From contig NZ_CP108131.1 in assembly GCF_036203305.1 (NCBI RefSeq), positions 3,534,001 to 3,598,000 of the forward strand: a stretch of DNA of 64,000 nt. Reading direction: 5' to 3'. Below the pieces are notes generated by a model. The model saw nothing but the letters and a program-made list of their open reading frames with translations. It searched no databases and was not told the DNA's origin. This DNA comes from Streptomyces sp. NBC_00190. Its GTDB lineage: Bacteria > Actinomycetota > Actinomycetes > Streptomycetales > Streptomycetaceae. The translations under genes and the position numbers were made by a program. Positions 7,941 through 14,497 of this stretch are shown piece after piece. Position 1 is the stretch's first letter. Each line of letters begins with the position of its first letter.

Positions 7941-10274
7941 TTGTCGAAGAACCGCCGCCTGCCCCGCGGCCGGCACAGCACCGTGCGCGACGTCCCCCTG
8001 CGCACCCACTGGCTGCTGCTGACCGCGCTCGTCCTCACCCTCTCGGCCGCACTGCTGCTGCAGGGCTACAGCAAGCACATGTTCGACGCGACGCCCGACG
8101 GCGCACCGCGCGGGGCCGGGTCGGCGGCGGCTGCCGTGCCGGCGCAGATCCGGTCGGGCGGCCCGGTCATCGACGGCGCCGCCGCGCGGACGGTCGGCCC
8201 CGCGCCCCGCACCATCGCCCTGACCTTCGACGACGGTCCCGACCCGGTCTGGACGCCGAAGATCCTGGACGTCCTGCGCCGCAACGATGTGCACGCGACG
8301 TTCTTCACCGTCGGCTCGCAGGTGGCGGCCCATCCGGAACTGGCCCGGCAGATCGTCGCGGACGGCCACCAGCTCGGCGTCCACACCTTCACCCACACCG
8401 ACCTGGGCGCGGTCTCCGCATGGCGGCGCTCCCTGGAACTGCGCGAGAGCCAGCTGGTCGTCGCCGGCGCCACCGGAGTCACCACCCCGCTGCTGCGCCC
8501 GCCCTACTCGTCGACCAACCGGGCGCTGGACGACGCGGACTGGGCCACCGTCACCCAGGCCGGACGAGAGGGCTACCTGACGGTCCTCACCACATTGGAC
8601 AGCCAGGACTGGCGTCGCCCGGGTGTCGGGCAGATCGTCGCCAACGCCACCCCCAAGGGCGCCGACGGGCAGGTCGTCCTGATGCACGACGCGGGCGGCG
8701 ACCGCTCGCAGACCGTCGCGGCCCTGGAGCAGCTCGTCCCCCGGCTCAAGGGCGCGGGCTTCCGCTTCGCCACCGTCGGCGACGCGGTCGGCCTGCCGGC
8801 GCCCACCCGGCCGGCCTCGACCGTCGACCGGTGGCAGGGACTCGCCCTCAGCCAGGCGCTGCGTACGAGCGACTGGGTCCTCGAAGCGCTCGCCTGGCTG
8901 ATGTGGGCGGCCGGTGCGATCAGCGTGCTGCGCGCGGTGGCGGTGTTCGTCGCCGCCCGCCGCCACGTGCGGATGCGGCGCAAGCCCTGGGGCAACCCGG
9001 TCACCGAACCCGTCAGCGTCATCGTCCCCGCCTACAACGAGAGCGCCGGGATCGAAGCAGCCGTCCGCTCCCTGGTCGCGTCGGACCACCAGGTGGAGGT
9101 CATCGTGGTCGACGACGGCTCCACCGACGGCACCGCCGACATCGTCGAGGCCCTGCGCCTGCGCGGCGTGCACGTCATCCGCCAGCGGAACGCCGGGAAG
9201 CCGGCCGCGCTCAACACCGGCATCGCCGCCGCGACCTGCAACCTGGTGGTCATGGTCGACGGTGACACCGTCTTCGAGCCGGACGCGGTCCGCATGATCG
9301 TCCAGCCCTTCGCGAACCGGCGCGTCGGCGCGGTCTCGGGCAACGCCAAGGTCGTCAACCGCGGCGGCCTGCTCGGCCGCTGGCAGCACATCGAGTACGT
9401 CGTCGGCTTCAACCTCGACCGCCGCCTCTTCGACCTCGCCGAATGCATGCCCACCGTGCCCGGGGCGATCGGCGCGTTCCGCCGCGAGGCCCTCCTGCGC
9501 GTCGGCGGCGTCAGCGACACCACCCTCGCCGAGGACACCGATCTGACCATGGCGCTGTGCCGGGACGGATGGCGCGTCGTCTACGAGGAGCGGGCCAAGG
9601 CCTGGACCGAGGCTCCCGCGTCGCTCGGCGCACTGTGGAAGCAGCGCTACCGCTGGTGCTACGGCACCCTCCAGGCCATGTGGAAGCACCGCGGCGCCCT
9701 CACCCAGCGGGGCCAGGCCGGGAAGCTCGGCCGTCGCGGCCTGCTGTACCTGCTGATGTTCCAGGTCCTGCTGCCGCTGCTCGCCCCGGTCGTGGACATC
9801 ATCGCCGTCTTCGGCCTCATCTTCCTCGACCCCCTCCGGATCATCGGCCTGTGGTGCGCCTTCCTCGCCCTCCAGGTCTTGATGGGCCTCTACGCCTTCC
9901 GCCTCGACGGCGAGCGGCCCGGGCCGCTGTGGAGCCTGCCGCTCCAGCAGTTCGTCTACCGCCAGCTGATGTACCTGGTCGTCATCCAGTCCGTGTTCAC
10001 CGCGATCGCCGGGTCCCGCCTGCGCTGGCAGCGCTCGGAACGCTACGGAAGCCTCCAGGCCCCCGCGGAATCCGGCTCCCGGCCGCAGCCGCAGCCACAG
10101 CCACAGCCGCAGCCGCACCCCTCGGTGCAGGTGCCGGCGCAGGTGCCGGCGCAAGTGCCCCAGCCGGTCCGCGGGGTTCCCGACCACCTCGCCGGGACGC
10201 GCATCGAGCGCTGGCCCCCGTACGCCGAGGAGACCGGGGGCACCGGCCGGCCGCCGGGCATGCCGCCCTGGTAG
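7941..10274 (+). CDS. Bifunctional polysaccharide deacetylase / GT2 glycosyltransferase (MatB-like)
   Basis: The 777-aa fusion has an N-terminal membrane anchor (residues 15-40), an extracellular NodB deacetylase domain (about 88-285, TFDDGPD at 95-101 and metal-binding HTFTH at 148-152), two more helices near residues 310-340, then a processive GT2 domain (VIVPAYNES, DDGSTDG, DGD, EDTD and the QxxRW motif QRYRW at 568-572) and C-terminal helices. It should polymerise UDP-GlcNAc-type sugars and deacetylate the exported chain, as MatB does for poly-beta-1,6-GlcNAc in Streptomyces. I chose the TTG at 7941, which follows CAGGCAGGAAG; a GTG at 7983 is the alternative. The C-terminus has Gln-Pro and VPAQ repeats. 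Confidence 0.9.
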   Translation: MSKNRRLPRGRHSTVRDVPLRTHWLLLTALVLTLSAALLLQGYSKHMFDATPDGAPRGAGSAAAAVPAQIRSGGPVIDGAAARTVGPAPRTIALTFDDGPDPVWTPKILDVLRRNDVHATFFTVGSQVAAHPELARQIVADGHQLGVHTFTHTDLGAVSAWRRSLELRESQLVVAGATGVTTPLLRPPYSSTNRALDDADWATVTQAGREGYLTVLTTLDSQDWRRPGVGQIVANATPKGADGQVVLMHDAGGDRSQTVAALEQLVPRLKGAGFRFATVGDAVGLPAPTRPASTVDRWQGLALSQALRTSDWVLEALAWLMWAAGAISVLRAVAVFVAARRHVRMRRKPWGNPVTEPVSVIVPAYNESAGIEAAVRSLVASDHQVEVIVVDDGSTDGTADIVEALRLRGVHVIRQRNAGKPAALNTGIAAATCNLVVMVDGDTVFEPDAVRMIVQPFANRRVGAVSGNAKVVNRGGLLGRWQHIEYVVGFNLDRRLFDLAECMPTVPGAIGAFRREALLRVGGVSDTTLAEDTDLTMALCRDGWRVVYEERAKAWTEAPASLGALWKQRYRWCYGTLQAMWKHRGALTQRGQAGKLGRRGLLYLLMFQVLLPLLAPVVDIIAVFGLIFLDPLRIIGLWCAFLALQVLMGLYAFRLDGERPGPLWSLPLQQFVYRQLMYLVVIQSVFTAIAGSRLRWQRSERYGSLQAPAESGSRPQPQPQPQPQPHPSVQVPAQVPAQVPQPVRGVPDHLAGTRIERWPPYAEETGGTGRPPGMPPW

Positions 10275-10332
10275 CTCGTGGTTACGCTGGAGACGCGGAA
10301 GCCAACCGTGACGACCGGTGGGAGGCCCCCTG

Positions 10333-10611
10333 ATGAGACGACGCCATCACTTCCACGTCGATCACGCCGGGCACTCGGTCAGTGCCACCGTCCAGACGGG
10401 CCGCCGGGTGGAGGTGGAGGTGCTCGTCGACGGCAAGGAGACGGGCCACGCGACGACGCACGACGACCACCCCGTCAGCGTGCCCGTGGAACTGCCCACG
10501 GATCCGCCGAGCACGGTGTCGGTGCGCGCCACGCCCGGTCCGGGGGTGCCGCGCTGCTTCCTCGAGGTCGTCGGAGCCGATCCCCAGGTCATGTCCCCGC
10601 GCCCGTACTGA
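10333..10611 (+). CDS. Small conserved-type protein of unknown function
   Basis: The 92-aa product begins at an ATG preceded by GGGAGG at suitable spacing; an in-frame GTG 15 bp upstream is less likely. It starts with RRRHHFHVDHAGHSVSATVQTG and alternates beta-like segments (VEVEVLVDGKETGHATTHDDHPVSVPVELP), suggesting a small soluble beta-sheet protein. I do not recognise a family. It ends just before a strong bidirectional terminator. Confidence 0.65.
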   Translation: MRRRHHFHVDHAGHSVSATVQTGRRVEVEVLVDGKETGHATTHDDHPVSVPVELPTDPPSTVSVRATPGPGVPRCFLEVVGADPQVMSPRPY

Positions 10612-10712
10612 CGGGACGCCGATCGGCCCGCTCGGGCCGCCCTCGGCTCCGGGGCGATCTCCCCGATCACGCCCTCGACGTCTCGACGTCCCGGGAGAGC
10701 TGCGTTCACGCC

Positions 10713-10758
10713 CGTGGCGACCGCCCACCCCACTGTGATGGGGTGGGCGGTCGCCACG
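10713..10758. terminator. Bidirectional terminator, 20-bp perfect stem
   Basis: Arms at 10713-10732 and 10739-10758 are exact complements around the 6-nt loop CTGTGA. There is no U-tract, as is usual in Streptomyces. It separates the rightward gene ending at 10611 from leftward transcription ending near 10773. Confidence 0.85.
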
Positions 10759-10772
10759 GTTCCGGCAGGCGG

Positions 10773-10913
10773 CTACGACAACGGAGCCACGGGCTCGGCG
10801 GCCCGCAGGGGCTGGAATTCGTGCTCCTCCGCACGGTGGTAGCCGCGACGGTCGTACCAGCGGCAGACCGCCCAACCGATGACCGCGGCCCCGACGGCAT
10901 AGGCGCCCAGCAC
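10773..10913 (-). CDS. Possible 46-aa single-helix membrane protein
   Basis: This frame encodes one convincing transmembrane helix (LGAYAVGAAVIGWAVCRWY) followed by a charged tail RRGYHRAEEHEFQPLR, and ends right before the bidirectional terminator. The only in-frame start near the helix is a GTG at 10913 with no clear ribosome site, and no ATG exists, so it could be a remnant or chance. It would be read on the SRPBCC transcript. Confidence 0.35.
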   Translation of the reverse strand: MLGAYAVGAAVIGWAVCRWYDRRGYHRAEEHEFQPLRAAEPVAPLS

Positions 10914-11001
10914 CCACCACGCGCAAACGGTGACCGGGGCGGCGCGACGGGACGGCCCTGGGTCGGCGTGGAGGCCTGACGGGTCGACCCAGGGTCTGAC
11001 C

Positions 11002-11478
11002 TCAGCCGCCCAAGGCGGCCTTGAGCCGGCCGAGCGTGGTGCGCATGCCGGCGCGGTTGGCCTCCGCGCGGTCGGCCGGGCGCGTACCGGTGAACACCCG
11101 CCCGAGGAACTCGGCGGTCCGGGCACCTCGGCCCGTCCGCAGGTCCTCCCAGTACTCCGTGACCCTGGTGACACCGCCCTCCGACCGGAAGCGGTAGCCC
11201 CACAGCGCCACCGGCAGTCCGAACGCGGTGACCCGGAAAGCGAATTCGGAGGGTCGATCGGACAGGGTCACCCGGCACGTGGTGAACCAGACCAGCAGCC
11301 CTTTCCGGTTGAACCCGACGAACGTCGTCCCCTCGCGCGCCACGTGACCGCGATGCCAGACGGCGAAGCACTCCGGGCTCCACTTGCCCATGTTCCGCAC
11401 GCACGAGACCGCGGCGTACACATCCTCGACAGAGGCGCCGACCAGGACGCTCTCCTCGACTTTCCATAAACGGTTCAC
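11002..11478 (-). CDS. SRPBCC (START-like) family protein
   Basis: The 158-aa protein has the SRPBCC pattern: VEESVLVGASVEDVYAAVSCVRNMGKWSPE at the N-terminus, central beta strands, and a long C-terminal helix after FTGTRPADRAEANRAGMRTTLGRLKAALGG. These helix-grip proteins bind hydrophobic ligands or act as cyclases or lipid carriers. I chose the GTG after GGGGAATT. A GTG at 11649 with AGGAG before it would add 57 residues, but that stretch lacks the usual third-position G/C bias. A candidate TetR operator lies 186 bp upstream. Confidence 0.75.
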   Translation of the reverse strand: MNRLWKVEESVLVGASVEDVYAAVSCVRNMGKWSPECFAVWHRGHVAREGTTFVGFNRKGLLVWFTTCRVTLSDRPSEFAFRVTAFGLPVALWGYRFRSEGGVTRVTEYWEDLRTGRGARTAEFLGRVFTGTRPADRAEANRAGMRTTLGRLKAALGG

Positions 11479-11663
11479 AATTCCCCGGGTGGATCGAAGG
11501 GATGTCACGATTCCGGACCGGCCGGACCTTAGCCAGGCGTGAAGTGGGGCGCAACAGAGGAGTGCCAGAAAAGCGGAAGACCGTCGTCCCCATCGGCGAG
11601 GACGTCGGGTACGCCGAGATTCCCAGCCCATCTCTCTTGACGGCGTCACGGCGACACTCCTAA

Positions 11664-11686
11664 CGTAGAACGAGTCGGATCGTTCT
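11664..11686 (-). promoter_or_regulatory. Candidate operator shared with the TetR gene at 13590
   Basis: On the minus strand 11683-11664 reads ACGATCCGACTCGTTCTACG, identical to 13517-13536 on the plus strand. Locally it forms a palindrome with arms AGAACGA (11667-11673) and TCGTTCT (11680-11686) around six bases. Relative to its leftward gene (SRPBCC) the orientation is the same as the other copy relative to the TetR gene, so both are probably sites for that TetR protein. Confidence 0.65.
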
Positions 11687-11996
11687 GACCCTGCCATGGT
11701 CGCACACGCCGACCTCGTGACGCGGCGGCGACGGGAGTGACGAGTGGAGGCACGTCCGGCCGTCGTCGGGCGGGCAGCGGCGGTCGCCGAGCGAGCACGG
11801 CGCATGGACGCGCCGAGGCGGCGGACCGCACCGGCATCGCCGCTTTTGGCGGACTCTCCGCCCAGTTGCCCCGCCTCACCTTTCCGGTATGGGACGCACA
11901 CACATCGACATCGGACCGAGTCGTCGACGGGTTCCCGGTAGAGATCCACCCGATTCCGTGTCGTGGAATCCGTTGCGGCAAACTCAGGAGGAGTAG
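11687..11996. other. Intergenic region without a convincing gene
   Basis: These 310 bp lie between the operator and the leader ORF. Open frames exist but lack ribosome sites and biased codon use, and I recognise no domain. The stretch presumably holds the promoter for the leader and alpha/beta hydrolase. The bases just before the leader ORF contain the strong ribosome site CAGGAGGAG at 11985-11993. Confidence 0.5.
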
Positions 11997-12068
11997 ATGT
12001 TGCAGAATGCCCGTAGCCGGGCCCATCCATCGGGCCTGCCGCGCCCCGCGTCCGGCGATACGGCGTGA
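11997..12068 (+). CDS. 23-aa leader ORF translationally coupled to the hydrolase
   Basis: An ATG with the excellent ribosome site AGGAGGAG opens a 23-codon frame (MLQNARSRAHPSGLPRPASG then DTA) whose TGA overlaps the GTG start of the downstream hydrolase as GTGA. The hydrolase start itself has no ribosome site. The arrangement indicates translational coupling or a leader-based control. No known attenuator peptide is recognised. Confidence 0.55.
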   Translation: MLQNARSRAHPSGLPRPASGDTA

Positions 12069-12892
12069 ACACCCACTGGCGGCCGGCCGGACGCCCGGGC
12101 CTCTACACAGCGGGCCCGCGAGACGGCACGCCCTTGGTGCTCGTCCACGGCATCCGGTTGTCGGCCTGGATGTGGGCCCCGTACGCCGCCCGGCTCGCAC
12201 CCGACTTCAGGATCACCGCGTGCGACCTGCCGGGGCACGGAGCGCTGCGCACGGATCCCTTCACTCTGGAGGGGGCCGTCGAGCAGATCGACGCGGCGGT
12301 CGCCGAGGCCCGCGACGCCACCGGACTCTCCCCGTGGGTCGCCGGTTCGCCACTCGGGGGCTACGCCACGCTCGCCTACGGCGCAGCCCGCCCCGGCCGG
12401 GCGGCCGGCCTGCTCGTCAATGGCGCCACCGCACGGACCACCGGAGGAGTCCGCCGCGTGTACGCAACCGCGGACCGGGTCCTCCGCGCCATGGGGGAAT
12501 CACGCGCGGACCGTCTCAACAGGTGGCTGTTCCGGAGGGCGTTGCCGTCCGAGGTGTGTGCCGCGGTACTGCGCGGCGGGCTCGCCGTGCGCGGCTTCGG
12601 TCAAGTCGTCGCCGACCTCGCCGGCAGGGACTTCCTGGCCATGGCCGGGAGCATCACCACGCCGGTCGTCTTCGTCAACGGCCGTCGGGACCGGCTCTTC
12701 CGCTCCGGTGAACGGGACTTCGTCGAGGCCGTGCGCAGCGCCGGAACCCCGGTTCGGCTGGCGCACGTCCCCGGCTCCCACGTGCTGTGCCTCACGGACC
12801 CCGACACCTTCAGCCGGGTACTCGTCCGCGGCCACCGTGAACTGGGCCGGCTCACGGCCCCTCCTCCGGCTCCGGCCCTCCCCTCCCCCTGA
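12065..12892 (+). CDS. Alpha/beta-hydrolase fold protein with altered nucleophile elbow
   Basis: The 275-aa protein shows the alpha/beta hydrolase fold: the HG oxyanion motif in LVLVHGIRLSAW, the strand DFRITACDLPGHG, an acid residue in VVFVNGRRDRLF and a C-terminal histidine in VPGSHVLCL. At the nucleophile elbow, where GHSLGGY is usual, it reads GSPLGGY, so proline occupies the expected serine position and serine is one residue early. It may be inactive, or may use another mechanism. The start overlaps the leader ORF stop. Its substrate is unknown. Confidence 0.8.
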   Translation: MNTHWRPAGRPGLYTAGPRDGTPLVLVHGIRLSAWMWAPYAARLAPDFRITACDLPGHGALRTDPFTLEGAVEQIDAAVAEARDATGLSPWVAGSPLGGYATLAYGAARPGRAAGLLVNGATARTTGGVRRVYATADRVLRAMGESRADRLNRWLFRRALPSEVCAAVLRGGLAVRGFGQVVADLAGRDFLAMAGSITTPVVFVNGRRDRLFRSGERDFVEAVRSAGTPVRLAHVPGSHVLCLTDPDTFSRVLVRGHRELGRLTAPPPAPALPSP

Positions 12893-12903
12893 CCCCGCCC
12901 GCC

Positions 12904-13044
12904 CCGGCGGCGCCCACTCGCGCCCTGCACCTGCACGCCAACACGCTCACCTACCGGCTGGACCGCTGGCACGAGCTCACCGGCCCGGACCACCGCGACT
13001 ACATGGGGCTCGTCACCTCCCGCACGGCCGTGGGATGCGTCTGA
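12904..13044 (+). pseudogene. 3' fragment of a PucR/CdaR-type regulator gene
   Basis: In one frame the sequence reads ALHLHANTLTYRLDRWHELT followed by GPDHRDYMGLV and a stop at 13042-13044. This matches the C-terminal HTH_30 helix-turn-helix (HxNTLxYRLxRIxELTG) of PucR/CdaR-family regulators, which normally ends a protein of 400-600 aa. No start or upstream domain is present, so this is the remnant of a deleted gene. Confidence 0.75.
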
Positions 13045-13050
13045 GCCGTA

Positions 13051-13088
13051 CCGTCATCCACCGGACGGGCCGAGCCGGTGGATGACGG
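13051..13088. terminator. Hairpin terminator, 14-bp perfect stem
   Basis: CCGTCATCCACCGG (13051-13064) pairs with its complement (13075-13088) around a 10-nt loop. It follows immediately after the PucR-type fragment's stop codon and so was probably that gene's original terminator; it may now serve the alpha/beta hydrolase. Confidence 0.75.
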
Positions 13089-13152
13089 GGCACGGCCCGA
13101 TCCTCCCACGGCAGTGCGCCGTGGCGCGCTCACCGGGAGTACAGCCAGCTGA

Positions 13153-13440
13153 TCACCACCGCCCGATGGCCGGGGTGTATTCGCTGGGCTTGAAGACCAC
13201 CGTGTTGCCCGCCGCCAAGGCGTAGGCGATGGACCCGACAGGTGTGTGCACGGGGTAGTTCCACGGCCCGATCACACCGATGACGCCGTAGGGCCGGTAT
13301 TCCAGGGTCGCGAGGTGATTGAGCATCAGCAGACGCGACGGAACGCGTCGCCGCGCCAGCACGCTCCGCGCGTTGCGAGCGGACCAGTCCACGTGCGCCA
13401 GCCAGGCGCCCCGCTCCGCCCGGCATACGAGGCTCGCTGC
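13153..13440 (-). pseudogene. Internal fragment of an aldehyde dehydrogenase gene
   Basis: The minus strand encodes about 95 residues typical of the ALDH N-terminal NAD-binding region, including [20 protein letters not shown] and [20 protein letters not shown]. The frame has no proper start, and it ends at a stop soon after PAIGRW, before the catalytic cysteine region. The gene is truncated at both ends. A full ALDH of this class has about 490 residues. It lies divergently from the TetR gene. Confidence 0.85.
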
Positions 13441-13516
13441 GCACGCCGTACCGTCGTGCCCGGTTCCCTATCTGCCGGAGTGGGCTCCCGGCACGCGCTA
13501 GCGGCTCATAATGAAC

Positions 13517-13536
13517 ACGATCCGACTCGTTCTACG
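13517..13536 (+). promoter_or_regulatory. Candidate autoregulatory operator of the TetR gene
   Basis: The 20-mer ACGATCCGACTCGTTCTACG lies 54 bp upstream of the TetR ATG and recurs exactly on the minus strand at 11683-11664 ahead of the SRPBCC gene. A partner half-site GAAC precedes it at 13513-13516. Position and dyad character suit a TetR operator. Confidence 0.65.
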
Positions 13537-13589
13537 GCGAGGCGGCCGACATCCGACCCGTCCATGAACACGCGTTGCAGGAGAGGCGA

Positions 13590-14249
13590 ATGGGGACAAA
13601 GCGAACCTTGCAGAACGTCGTGGACGCAGGCGGCCCTCACCGCCGGGACCTCGAAGCGAGGCGACGCATCCTCGCCTCCACACTCGAGCTGCTGGAGAAG
13701 CGCGGGTACGCGCGCCTGACCATCGAGCAGGTGGCCGTCAGCGCCAAGGTCGGCAAGGCCACTCTCTACCGGTCATGGCCCAACAAGGCGGCCCTGGTCC
13801 TCGACGCTGTGCGGAGCAGGCTCAAGGAAGTGCCCACCGTCGAGACCGGGAACACCCGCGACGAGCTGCTGAGCGTCGCGAAGGAAGCCCTCGCCAGCTT
13901 CTTCGGGTCCCCGCAGGTGCAGGCCATCCTTCCCGCGCTCGTCGCCGACACGGCACAGAACCCCGAACTGCGCCGGCAGTTGCGCGAAGAGGTGATCGAG
14001 CCGCGCCGAGCCCGTTCGCGCACGGTGATGGAGCGGGCGATCAGCCGTGGCGATCTCCCCGAGGACACCGACATCTCGCTGACACTGGAGATGTGGGCGG
14101 GAGCGATGATGTTCCGCAGCGTCTTCTACGACGGCGGTTACGACGACGACGCCCTGGCCCGGCTGGTGGACGCCACACTGGCCGCCCCGCCGCGCTTCGG
14201 CACCGCCGAAGGCACGGAGCCCGTCGACGGCACCGGCGACGGCGCCTGA
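13590..14249 (+). CDS. TetR-family transcriptional regulator
   Basis: This 219-aa protein has a TetR helix-turn-helix at about residues 38-62 (LTIEQVAVSAKVGKATLYRSWPNKAAL) and a C-terminal ligand/dimer domain with GSPQVQAILPALVADTAQNPEL..., typical of the TetR_C_16-like subgroup. The ATG is preceded by AGGAGAGG. A candidate operator upstream is shared with the SRPBCC promoter region, so it probably represses itself and that gene; the neighbouring hydrolase may belong to the same regulon. Confidence 0.88.
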   Translation: MGTKRTLQNVVDAGGPHRRDLEARRRILASTLELLEKRGYARLTIEQVAVSAKVGKATLYRSWPNKAALVLDAVRSRLKEVPTVETGNTRDELLSVAKEALASFFGSPQVQAILPALVADTAQNPELRRQLREEVIEPRRARSRTVMERAISRGDLPEDTDISLTLEMWAGAMMFRSVFYDGGYDDDALARLVDATLAAPPRFGTAEGTEPVDGTGDGA

Positions 14250-14342
14250 CCCTTCGCCACTGACACATCCCCCCTAGCGCACGGCATCTCCCGTGCCGCT
14301 CACATGCCCTTTGATCCTCGCAGGGTGAGCCACCCACCTCCA

Positions 14343-14357
14343 TCGGGGAATCCCCGA
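14343..14357. promoter_or_regulatory. 15-bp perfect palindrome of unknown role
   Basis: TCGGGGA and TCCCCGA flank a single A in the 248-bp gap between the TetR gene and the end of the thiopeptide operon. A weaker hairpin with arms GCACGG/CCGTGC (14279-14296) follows the TetR stop and may be its terminator. I see no gene in this gap. Confidence 0.35.
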
Positions 14358-14497
14358 AATACGGCCGCGCGATTCCGTGCATCCGACACATCTGATGACA
14401 GCCGTGATCGCCCCGGCCGAGGCCGTGCAGGAAGCACAGCCGGCCGGGCTGCCCTTATCGCTGGCGATGTCGGCTGCGAGGAGGGTCCAGGGACAGT

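Noticed and set aside
10078..10180. CRISPR-like or slippage array in the 3' end of the glycosyltransferase gene
   Set aside because: It is a coding Gln-Pro and Val-Pro-Ala-Gln repeat of irregular unit size with no spacer structure.
11002..11649. Longer SRPBCC start at GTG 11649 with AGGAG before it
   Set aside because: The extra 57 codons lack third-position G/C bias and match no part of the SRPBCC family; the GTG at 11478 is preferred, though the placement next to the operator keeps it possible.
14250..14497. Possible second small precursor gene near the end of the thiopeptide operon
   Set aside because: Short minus-strand frames contain scattered Cys and Ser but no leader-core layout, ribosome site or Cys/Ser-rich tail.
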